Below are positions 14,101 through 24,765 of a stretch of DNA of 64,000 bases, one piece after another. Source of the DNA: Paragonimus westermani. Lineage: Eukaryota > Platyhelminthes > Trematoda > Plagiorchiida > Troglotrematidae. The position numbers and the translations under genes were made by a program. Numbering within the stretch: the first letter of the stretch is position 1; every line of letters starts with the position of its first letter. The stretch is taken from the NCBI GenBank assembly GCA_008508345.1, contig QNGE01000437.1, positions 64,757 to 128,756 on the forward strand, written 5' to 3'. Under the pieces are notes generated by a model, which saw only the letters and a program-made list of their open reading frames with translations, ran no database searches and had not been told where the DNA came from.

Positions 14101-14844
14101 AGCGCAATAGATCGGTAGATATATGTTGACGTTTCAGACGCAACTGGAACTGAGTAAAGACATCCTATTATGTCAAACAAAAAGAAGTCGGGAGATCGTT
14201 CGGTTCGCTGAAGCAGTAGAAATTGAGAGATAAGAGCAAATAATCTGTGTGTAAAAGGAATTCGTGATCACTAAAGGATTGTCAAGAAATGCTTGTCTCC
14301 CTTAACAAAACAAAGACAAAATCGTGCGGAAATTAAGGCAAATCTCAGTTTGCTAAGTATCTGTTAGAACTTTTGTGTAAAAGCTGCATCACCAAAACGA
14401 AGAAATGAGAATGGTGCAGAAACCCCGGCCTTCCGATTGGTCGGCATCGCTTCATTGAAATTGACTTAACGTGTGAAACAATAACCAAAAATCTAACGAT
14501 CCGAATGTGGTCAGAAAACGTAGGACGATAGGGCAGCGTGATACCCGAGTTGAACACGAAGACAACAAGTCAGTTCATTCGTGATAACCACATTAAAAGC
14601 AAACGGATTTATCCGAAGGAACACAAGAAATGTTGCCAAATTCGCTCAACACACCTAAGTTACATACACATATCAATCGCACAAAAAAATCGATGTCCAC
14701 AACGTAATAAGCTGAAGTGGAATCACGGTGTAAAAATCAAACACCGAAGGAAATATTTCTTAAGCGGGTTCCCAGAAACACACATGGAGCCATTCTCAAA
14801 CTGTGTCCTCATTAACTCTTCGTCGTTTGACCCATCAGAACTTA

Positions 14845-17326
14845 CTTGAGCTGAACGTATACACAACGGGTTATTGGAAATTCAATTTATACGATCAGTA
14901 ATCCTCATCCAGAAAAGCAACTGTCACTGAACCGCTCAGTCTTCAGTAGCGACCTCCGCTGCCTGGTGTCATAAACAACCGTCAGACAATATCATTTCCA
15001 CCAAGAAGACATTGTTTCACCACTGCTCATTATGTGAAGTTTGAGAAAACATCACTGTGAGGGGCAGTCAGTGCACAGCCATGATGGCCTTCGGGGGCAT
15101 CACAAAAAAACTACTGATGCGAATATATGAAGAATATTCTTCCACCTGTGTAGCGCTAAACACGTTAACTTGCCGCGATAAATCCCTCTCTATCCGCCAG
15201 TTGTTAACTACACCCGAGAAGAATACTGCAAACGCTTGACTGATATCTAATCCCTCATTTGGGGAGTCGCCAGTAACCGTTTGGAACCAAATTGATTCTG
15301 AATGTATGTTCCTTAGACCTTCTTCACAGATTGCACACTTACTCAGTAAATGGTACGTGGCTACAATTATTTCAACGTATCGCATTGCGACTGCTGTCCG
15401 AGATATTTCAACGGTAATGCCTCCAGTACACAAATCTGCGTGACTTCAAGTCCTCATCATGTCAAATCTCTCCCATACTGTACGTCTGTATAACCGCTAG
15501 ATACACTGCTCATCTTTGGTCTAATGTAACATATAAGAGTACACTTTAGGTGGACATGAATTTCGAAGACCAACTGTACAAAGTCCAAGGTGCTTCGTTA
15601 GTTCACCACTCAGGTACTTTGTATATACGGCAACATAATATTATCCATGCCGACTTTGAGCAACTGCTAAAAAACTCTACTTCCGCCTACCTGTTCAGTA
15701 AGGACGTACCTGGCTGCTTCTTAACAACCGGACGAAACGCACACTCCACGGATAGCACGGTGAAAACAAATTGCTCAACTGAGTGGTGGAGCGTCTGTAA
15801 CACATGCGTGCTAACCCAAATCGGGATCCTCGTCCACGTTCGGGTCACTCGCTGTTTGCCTCCATTCCCTGGGTACAAACAAACTGACATCGACATGATA
15901 AATATCACTGCATGAGGATGATGTCGGTAGTACGCACACATGACCTCGATTACCAGATTGTCGTAGCTGAGGCTCATATGAGCTGCACCTGAATCCGCCT
16001 AGTCAATGTTGGATAGGTTCAGTTGCAGTAAATGACTTTGTGAATTGCAGTTGTTACTGTGCAGAAATGAATAAGTTAATCCTCGATTGCCATCACTGTA
16101 TTTTGTTAGTGAAAGTGACCAAAAGTGGAAATGTACAGTCATCTGTCTATTTATAAGATGGTTTAAAAATGTCCAAACCAACACAAACGAGCATCACCTA
16201 AGCTCTGGAATAGTGAAACCCGCGCTAACTTACAGTCACTAATCACCCTAGAACTGCAGTTTGCCGTCCAAATCCAGTTTCAATCATCAACCACGATTCT
16301 CAACGAAGCTCGGTCTTTTCTCTTCTGTTCAATATATACGTTTGTTAGAATATGACATATTGATAGAAAGTTTGCGTATTTTTTAGGAGCTGTTGTATCC
16401 CAGCTGTGTTCAACACAGGAATGCCTGAAAATACATTAATGAACCTGTTCTCTGCGCCAATTAGTCAGTTTTGGCAAACCTTCCTTGAAATGCTTGTTGA
16501 ATAATAAATTACTGATCGATTTGATCGTTCGTCAGCCTTTACAAATTTGAAAAGAGTGTTGTATTTCGTCGCTCAATGATTGGCAGCAAACTGATCTCTT
16601 GATAACTGTGGTAAGAAATGAGTGAACTGGGAAGAAACAACAACCTTCAGGGCAGATTGTGCGAAGAACCGTTTCTAACTTTTCTGCTCAAATTTGTTAA
16701 GGGGAAGTCTTTGTGCATCATTATTGTTGCTCTTGCTGTAGTTCGTGTCTCATTGGTAGATAAGGACGAAGCAGCTGGGAGGGTTCAATCACTTCTGTGA
16801 AGTTAACCGGGTTATTTTACGTTGCATTGGAATGAGTAAATAAATGACCGGTAGTACGTTAAACGCATATGCATACTAATAAATCTAGATGGTCATTACT
16901 CAGTTCACGTTCCCCGAAATCTCGCTGAGACGTCCGTAAGGTCATACGGTTTAGGCTTATCTATAGCGTACATCAGCTCATTAACAGATTTTTCATCCGT
17001 GAGTAGATAATGCTGACCTGAAGCTGAGTTCAGCCTAATCAGCTAATCGAAATTTCAATCGAAAACACATTTGCGAACGTTTGTTGGTTTTTGGGGTAGA
17101 CTAGACGTGACCAATGCCCGGTGAACCATTGATTGGAAACTTGTTGGAACACAGTGCCAGTACTGAAATCATATTGGTTCCGTGAATATTCATGATCACG
17201 ACTTGGAATAGACCATTCCTGATTTTAGTGTGCAGTTCGAATACGAGTCTGGTAGATTTGAGCATGCACCTCTAGGGCATTCACAAAACTCATGCGGTTG
17301 GTTGCATACTGCAGCTGAAACAGTCA
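14845..17326 (+). repeat. left arm of a 2.48-kb perfect inverted repeat
   Basis: Each position p pairs with 36084 minus p in the right arm without any indel over 2,482 bp. All open frames in this arm recur identically on the opposite strand of the other arm (for example 15068-15433 minus equals 20651-21016 plus, and 16618-16800 plus equals 19284-19466 minus). The blocks compared base by base showed no mismatch. The arm has no recognisable protein domain, and its overlapping short frames on both strands look like chance frames. Confidence 0.93.
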
Positions 17327-18757
17327 GTGTCAGCATTGAAATATCCCTTGATTCACATATTGACTACTCACAAACCATATTTATGATGCAAACTGAACTG
17401 CAAACTATGACCTTCGATGAAGTGTGCCAAATCGTAGCAACTAGGTTACAAGGCGACGTCCTTACTCGTGAAGCAATATGTACTGGTGATTAAGTGCGGT
17501 TTGGTTGCACAAACGAGGGGGGTCACAAGCAAATGGGGCAAACGGGTAGTTTCGGAATAAGAAGCCTATGGGAAGTATCTTCCAGCAGATCCGGCACCCG
17601 CGCAGTACACTCCCTGTCTAGGAAGTTCTAATCGCGGTGTTATGGACTGAAGTTAATCGGACAGTTATCTGGTTTGCTCTCGAGACAAATGGGTAATCTG
17701 ATCATTGCTTACAAACAAAAGCGATTAAGGCTTCAGGTATGATAATTCGGTCGTGACTTTTGTGAGGCCAATTGCGTAGTGATCAGTACGGTTGCCTCAT
17801 GAAGGCGGTGGCCGGAGTTCTATCCCGAGCCGTGACAAGGATATGCAGTGCTGGCAGGCTCTGATAGAAGGGAATCTCAAGTCTGATACTTTTTTTCGGA
17901 AGAGGCTGTCTTCAAAATCTGTCCAAACGCGAAAGCCACGATTGAATGTGAGTGATGTCTGATCTTAGACCAGCCAAATCCTCGATTGCTCACCAGTTCA
18001 CTGAGAGTATCAAGTCTGGTCGATCTCGTAACCTCGAGACTCGTACTACATTCCCCAAATCCCTAGAAGACAATTTTCCGTAATCTGGTAGTTTGCCAGA
18101 GCCAAATTTAAGAGTTTTGGATTTTGCAATCAGTTTGGCAAACAGTTTTCTTGCACTGTTGTTGGTCGTTCCCCAAAGGCAGCCAGGACCGTACCGGTTG
18201 TCAAGAAACCACTCGGCCATGAGCTTTGAGGACCTTGTTTGTTCTGTTAAATGGAATGAGTGATTGCCATTCATCTGGTTGAGAGCATTTAATCTGCTGA
18301 ATAGAAATGTTATTCAAGAAGGCCCTTCACGGCGGTTTACAGTGCACATCCGTTTGGAAAATTTTGCTCTTCTAGTTTATTTATCTTTCTATCCAAGTTA
18401 ACTCTGATCGTTTGTTTTAAGTAAGGTTTCTTCCGCCATTTTTATATTGACTAACGTTTCGAGTCATAGTGCTGTTTGGTCAGCACTATAGACTTCAAGA
18501 GTGTGTACAATTGCTACAGACTGCAATTAACAAAAGAGTTAGTGCGTTGCCCTCCATGCACTATCCGGAGGCGATCGCGACCGAACCGGCTAGCGCGGTA
18601 ACTTGGTTGTATTTATATTGCATCAATTTTTCTCAACTTGTTTACAATATTGAAAAGATAGTTCGTCTTTCTGATTCGTCATTTGATATAGTATTACAAC
18701 TAAAAGTTACCGCATTGAGTTTTGTCACAAAAATGGTCGAAACAATATACGAACTAT
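17327..18757. other. loop between the arms of the large inverted repeat
   Basis: 1,431 bp of sequence without inverted symmetry. It contains a SINE-like copy at 17600-17970 and two unrecognised open frames: 17990-18274 on minus (94 aa, with KLMAEWFLDN and a basic stretch) and 18469-18888 on plus, which runs into the right arm. The minus frame has a possible acceptor (cattccatttaacag), but its phase does not fit the spectrin exon chain directly. Confidence 0.7.
17600..17970 (+). mobile_element. SINE-like copy (tRNA-derived family A)
   Basis: It shares a long ordered set of blocks with 22785-23150 (minus) and 47540-47900 (plus): ctctcgagacaa, a cggtcgtg block, ggttgcctcatgaaggc, a B-box-like gagttctatccc, caaggatatgca, and an aagaggctg block. 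The A-box-like and B-box-like spacing suggests a tRNA-derived RNA polymerase III promoter. It is diverged and probably inactive. Confidence 0.68.
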
Positions 18758-21239
18758 TGACTGTTTCAGCTGCAGTATGCAACCAACCGCATGAGTTTTG
18801 TGAATGCCCTAGAGGTGCATGCTCAAATCTACCAGACTCGTATTCGAACTGCACACTAAAATCAGGAATGGTCTATTCCAAGTCGTGATCATGAATATTC
18901 ACGGAACCAATATGATTTCAGTACTGGCACTGTGTTCCAACAAGTTTCCAATCAATGGTTCACCGGGCATTGGTCACGTCTAGTCTACCCCAAAAACCAA
19001 CAAACGTTCGCAAATGTGTTTTCGATTGAAATTTCGATTAGCTGATTAGGCTGAACTCAGCTTCAGGTCAGCATTATCTACTCACGGATGAAAAATCTGT
19101 TAATGAGCTGATGTACGCTATAGATAAGCCTAAACCGTATGACCTTACGGACGTCTCAGCGAGATTTCGGGGAACGTGAACTGAGTAATGACCATCTAGA
19201 TTTATTAGTATGCATATGCGTTTAACGTACTACCGGTCATTTATTTACTCATTCCAATGCAACGTAAAATAACCCGGTTAACTTCACAGAAGTGATTGAA
19301 CCCTCCCAGCTGCTTCGTCCTTATCTACCAATGAGACACGAACTACAGCAAGAGCAACAATAATGATGCACAAAGACTTCCCCTTAACAAATTTGAGCAG
19401 AAAAGTTAGAAACGGTTCTTCGCACAATCTGCCCTGAAGGTTGTTGTTTCTTCCCAGTTCACTCATTTCTTACCACAGTTATCAAGAGATCAGTTTGCTG
19501 CCAATCATTGAGCGACGAAATACAACACTCTTTTCAAATTTGTAAAGGCTGACGAACGATCAAATCGATCAGTAATTTATTATTCAACAAGCATTTCAAG
19601 GAAGGTTTGCCAAAACTGACTAATTGGCGCAGAGAACAGGTTCATTAATGTATTTTCAGGCATTCCTGTGTTGAACACAGCTGGGATACAACAGCTCCTA
19701 AAAAATACGCAAACTTTCTATCAATATGTCATATTCTAACAAACGTATATATTGAACAGAAGAGAAAAGACCGAGCTTCGTTGAGAATCGTGGTTGATGA
19801 TTGAAACTGGATTTGGACGGCAAACTGCAGTTCTAGGGTGATTAGTGACTGTAAGTTAGCGCGGGTTTCACTATTCCAGAGCTTAGGTGATGCTCGTTTG
19901 TGTTGGTTTGGACATTTTTAAACCATCTTATAAATAGACAGATGACTGTACATTTCCACTTTTGGTCACTTTCACTAACAAAATACAGTGATGGCAATCG
20001 AGGATTAACTTATTCATTTCTGCACAGTAACAACTGCAATTCACAAAGTCATTTACTGCAACTGAACCTATCCAACATTGACTAGGCGGATTCAGGTGCA
20101 GCTCATATGAGCCTCAGCTACGACAATCTGGTAATCGAGGTCATGTGTGCGTACTACCGACATCATCCTCATGCAGTGATATTTATCATGTCGATGTCAG
20201 TTTGTTTGTACCCAGGGAATGGAGGCAAACAGCGAGTGACCCGAACGTGGACGAGGATCCCGATTTGGGTTAGCACGCATGTGTTACAGACGCTCCACCA
20301 CTCAGTTGAGCAATTTGTTTTCACCGTGCTATCCGTGGAGTGTGCGTTTCGTCCGGTTGTTAAGAAGCAGCCAGGTACGTCCTTACTGAACAGGTAGGCG
20401 GAAGTAGAGTTTTTTAGCAGTTGCTCAAAGTCGGCATGGATAATATTATGTTGCCGTATATACAAAGTACCTGAGTGGTGAACTAACGAAGCACCTTGGA
20501 CTTTGTACAGTTGGTCTTCGAAATTCATGTCCACCTAAAGTGTACTCTTATATGTTACATTAGACCAAAGATGAGCAGTGTATCTAGCGGTTATACAGAC
20601 GTACAGTATGGGAGAGATTTGACATGATGAGGACTTGAAGTCACGCAGATTTGTGTACTGGAGGCATTACCGTTGAAATATCTCGGACAGCAGTCGCAAT
20701 GCGATACGTTGAAATAATTGTAGCCACGTACCATTTACTGAGTAAGTGTGCAATCTGTGAAGAAGGTCTAAGGAACATACATTCAGAATCAATTTGGTTC
20801 CAAACGGTTACTGGCGACTCCCCAAATGAGGGATTGGATATCAGTCAAGCGTTTGCAGTATTCTTCTCGGGTGTAGTTAACAACTGGCGGATAGAGAGGG
20901 ATTTATCGCGGCAAGTTAACGTGTTTAGCGCTACACAGGTGGAAGAATATTCTTCATATATTCGCATCAGTAGTTTTTTTGTGATGCCCCCGAAGGCCAT
21001 CATGGCTGTGCACTGACTGCCCCTCACAGTGATGTTTTCTCAAACTTCACATAATGAGCAGTGGTGAAACAATGTCTTCTTGGTGGAAATGATATTGTCT
21101 GACGGTTGTTTATGACACCAGGCAGCGGAGGTCGCTACTGAAGACTGAGCGGTTCAGTGACAGTTGCTTTTCTGGATGAGGATTACTGATCGTATAAATT
21201 GAATTTCCAATAACCCGTTGTGTATACGTTCAGCTCAAG
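18758..21239 (-). repeat. right arm of the 2.48-kb perfect inverted repeat
   Basis: Reverse complement of 14845-17326. The inner boundary is abrupt: after the shared gaaacagtca the two sides are unrelated. At the outer boundary (21239/21240) perfect identity ends, but diverged inverted homology to the left flank goes on to roughly 21420. That homology has an 18-base length difference and scattered substitutions (for example the shared block gagaatggctccatgtgtgt). Confidence 0.93.
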
Positions 21240-24200
21240 GGATTTCTGATCGGTCGATCACAGTTTGAGAATGGCTCCATGTGTGTTTCTGGGGACTCGC
21301 TTAAGAAATATTTCCTTCGGTGTTTGATTTTTACACCGTGATTTCACTTCAGTTTATTACGTTGTGGACATCGATTTTATTGTGCAAGTGATGTATGTAT
21401 ATAGCTCAGTTGTGTTGAACTTATATGATAATTTTCCTTCTGTATTTTTCGAAAGTTGGAATGTCGTTGCTCACACTGCTTTCTTTTTTGTGACCTCATG
21501 ATAATTCTGGGTGCTTGCACACAGTGGAACGCGTCCTTTCTCTGGTGCATGTAATATAGATGTCCAAATTTTACGTTTTTCTTCCGTATGTGTTCATTTT
21601 GAATACCTGCAGTGTGATCCATTATGTCGGGTAATTTCCAGTTTATTTCACGCAAGCTGTAGCGGTCGTTGCTAAATATCTACCTGACAATCAGGCTGGT
21701 TGTGATTCAAGTTGATTAGGGTAAAGTGAATTTGCTAGTCGGTTCCGAGTTTCATTTATAAAGCGTTGGCTTGGTTACTTTGGTTTCTCTTCAGTTGATT
21801 CATTCGGGGTATACTAATACAGTCTAGGTGCTACCTGATTTTTGTTTAATGTGCATAATTCCTTGTCGTTAATGCACAAACAGTCCTGGATTCAAACCAG
21901 TCTAGAAACCGCCCAACCCACTGGTGAACATTTATTTCTTCGTTGTTTTGTATTCGGTTTGGTTGTAGCACGCCGAAATGGGCTCTATTACCACATTTTT
22001 GCCTTTGTTCAACTCTCTAGGTGTATTTGAACAGCTGATGCAACAAACGGTTTTCGTCTGGGTCTCTCTGCCACACATCTAAGTCATTTCAATCCAAGAG
22101 GTCAATATTACGAAAAGTGGGAAAACTGTCAAAGTGCTTGAAACAAACCTCACCCCTATTTTACAGAAAGGTTGGATAAACATATTTCAATGAATTGTGT
22201 GCAACAGAATTAACAAACTTCTAGAAAACAGTGCTTTGTTGTAATTTATTACTCGCGAGCTCATTTTCTATACTAGATTTTTAACAGCTTATATAACTAT
22301 AGAAGAAATTGATGAATGAACTATTTATCCTTTCACTGAACTTTGAAAAAATTAGGTTCGATCTTTGTATAAGTCTAATGCAATTCGAAATTATGGCTTA
22401 TTGCTTATTGTTTGAACACTGAGCGGGAAGATCAGCAGCATGTCACTAACGTATAATCATTAAAATAAATTAATTATCTGATCATTTCAAATGACCGAAA
22501 AATGAAAGTGCACTTCGAATAACTATATTGCGAGCCACGTCGACAAAACTGGCGCACTTTCAACTTGCTGAGGCAAGAAAGAATTGCATTAATGTAAGAT
22601 GATATCATATCAAGCATTAGCATTGAAAACCCATTGTGACCATTGGATAGTTACAGACAGCAGAACAGATTGAACGAACTTGGAATTGGATTATTCAATC
22701 TGTGCAGCTGAATCGTTTCGACGGGTGTAAAAAGACAAAACGCTGGAACAAAAATAACACTTGAAGAAGAAAGTATGTTTTTTTTCAAGTTGACCATCAC
22801 TCACATTTGATCGCAGCGTTCGCATTCAGATAGACTTTCAAGCCAGCCTCTTACGAAAAGAAGCACTAGACTCGAGTTTCGCTCTCATTGGAGCTCATCA
22901 ATAGTGCATATCCTTGCCACGGCCGGGATTTGAACTCCGGACATTCCAATCATGAGGCAACCGTGTTAACCATTGCGCCATTGACCTCATATTAGGCACG
23001 ACCGAATCATCAAATCTGAACGCTCAACCACTCTCGCTTGTGAGCAATGATCAGGTTGCCCAATCGTCTTGAGAGGAGACACAGTTACTGCCTGTTAACT
23101 CCAATCGATAACCCCGCGATTAGGACTTCTGGCAAGAAGTTTGTTTCAAATATGAAACAAGCAGTCTGAGTTTGTTTATGTTACCATGGTTCTTCCTTAG
23201 CAATAAATTAGCACTAGAATTGAGGAAACAAGGACGTTAATCAAAAGCCCATGTGTTGGCTCATGACTGTAGGGTTCACAATCACCTGTAATATTTGTGC
23301 AGACTGACAACAACAGATGAGACAGGCCATGCTGCCTTATATTAACATAACTGGTTTTATCGTTAGCTGAGAAGTACACTTCCAAGATGGATTATTATGT
23401 ATGAACGGGACATTTTTCTTTGTTTACTTGCCCAAATCAAGTTAAACAAAATGTTAGAAAATTTCCCACATCCAGTGAAATCCTGAATCTAAATGCGAGT
23501 GAGGATTCTCCCGCAGAATCCAAAATGAACAACCCGCAAAGGTAAGCTGATGAGTGTCGTCAATTCTTTGTTAACTGTTTGGTAACTTAGTGGATTCCAT
23601 TTTATCCAGGTGGTCAAGAGTGAGTCTAGATGGAGATGTAGAAGGTGGCTGCAAAAACAATTCCGAAAAGACCATCCACTTGAATGTACTTTAACTGGAG
23701 CTAAAATATAAGTAGTCGTGTACAATGGAAGTACGACTGAGTCGTCAATTTGCAGCGTAACACAAAAAACGTTCTGGTAGAAAAGGGGAAAAATAATGTT
23801 GTATACTTGGTTGCAGCATCAAAACTAATCAGAACAACGAGGGTTTTGGATAGCATTAAGTAAGAGCGGTCCACATTAACGATTGCTACTGAACGGCACG
23901 CATTTCACATTTTGTTTAGTTGTTGTTTGGTATTTACTTGGAAGCAAGCAGTTATTTTCTAAATCCGACACACTCAAATAGTTTGTGTTACTCATGACCG
24001 TCTGCGAACGAATTTATAGTGGCAGCTGATCACCGTTCCGATTGGCTGGTGTCGATCGCCCACAGTTTCGTTTACAACTTGCGCATGATTGGAGGAACTT
24101 TCTTCAGTCGGAAATACCAACCACATAACAAATAAAATGCTTCCAGTCCTACAAAAAGCGTTCATACAAATATGAAGTGTCCCGGTTATGTCGAAAGGTG

Positions 24201-24535
24201 CAGTGAAATGACACTTCAAATGTTCACGTGACGATCAGTGATTTGGAGTACATTACTTTCAATACGGGTCTACAAAAGCTTGGACTTCATGTGTGTTGTA
24301 GGTGTGTAAATGGAATAAAACGAAACATTATGATATATTTTTTTTACAGAAAAACCGAACTTTACTAGATTCAATAAACGTGTATTATTAGTAAAAAAGT
24401 ATATTATACGTTTGTTTTTTACGTTTCATCTATGTTGTATTGATATATTTGCCAGAGGTTCTTTATAACGCGAAGCGTTCTGCTCCAATCAACCGGAGCT
24501 TGAAATGAGCAAAATCATCTGAATCAACCGCTCAC
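21240..24535 (-). other. intron sequence, right part of the 15-kb gap
   Basis: It begins with the diverged outer homology of the inverted repeat (to about 21420-21450) and contains the minus-strand SINE copy 22785-23150. The stretch 24300-24430 is very AT-rich with runs of T and A. No exon with both a spectrin-like reading and matching phase was found. Confidence 0.55.
22785..23150 (-). mobile_element. SINE-like copy (tRNA-derived family A), best preserved
   Basis: On the minus strand an A-box-like tggcgcaatggttaacacgg is followed 30-40 bases later by a B-box-like gagttcaaatcccgg. Next come gcaaggatatgcactattga and a tail ending in gtcaacttgaaaaaaa. The tRNA-like head, conserved body and A-rich end are the organisation of a SINE. 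Copies in the window lie at 10675, 17600 and 47540. Confidence 0.75.
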
Positions 24536-24765
24536 CTTAACAGTTGATGACAATGATTCTGTGCCATCAGTTGGGCATATAAATTGTGAATAAACGTATG
24601 TACCACCCAGTACCGTTTTTTTAGTATGTCCACATGATCTGTCCAATCCTGATTTGTTTGTTCAACTGTTTCGCATAGTGCCGATCTGTGCAGAATTTCT
24701 GCGTGCTCCTGTTGGGAATGAACAGCAAACGAATGAATATTACTAGCTGAGATCTGGTCTATTAA
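24536..24765 (-). CDS. spectrin-repeat protein, internal exon carrying helix C
   Basis: The donor is clear (TTAAG then gtgagc). The 5' edge was chosen at 24765 because only that AG (catgaag) keeps phase 0 with the upstream exon; AGs at 24759 and 24747 would shift the frame. The acceptor has a weak pyrimidine tract, so the start is the least certain part. The 230-nt exon encodes LIDQISASNIHSFAVHSQQE, then a helix containing LCETVEQTNQDWTDHVDILK followed by KRYWVVHTFIHNLYAQL. The paired aromatic and Lys/Arg pattern matches spectrin helix C. It ends with two bases of a codon, which does not fit the next supported exon (8635-9067). Confidence 0.72.

Larger units (their letters stand above)
9068..14844 (-). 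other. intron sequence, left part of the 15-kb gap
   Basis: Between exon 9067 and the large inverted repeat. It holds the candidate exon 10918-11104 and a decayed SINE-like copy near 10675-10835. Open frames at 13552-13791 and 13792-13983 on plus are unrecognised. The stretch 14600-14844 is a diverged outer continuation of the inverted repeat described separately. Confidence 0.55.

Noticed and set aside
15057..15433. Overlapping 60-121 codon open frames on both strands of the inverted-repeat arms
   Set aside because: They are duplicated only because the arms are duplicated. They overlap on opposite strands and show no domain, signal or splice pattern.
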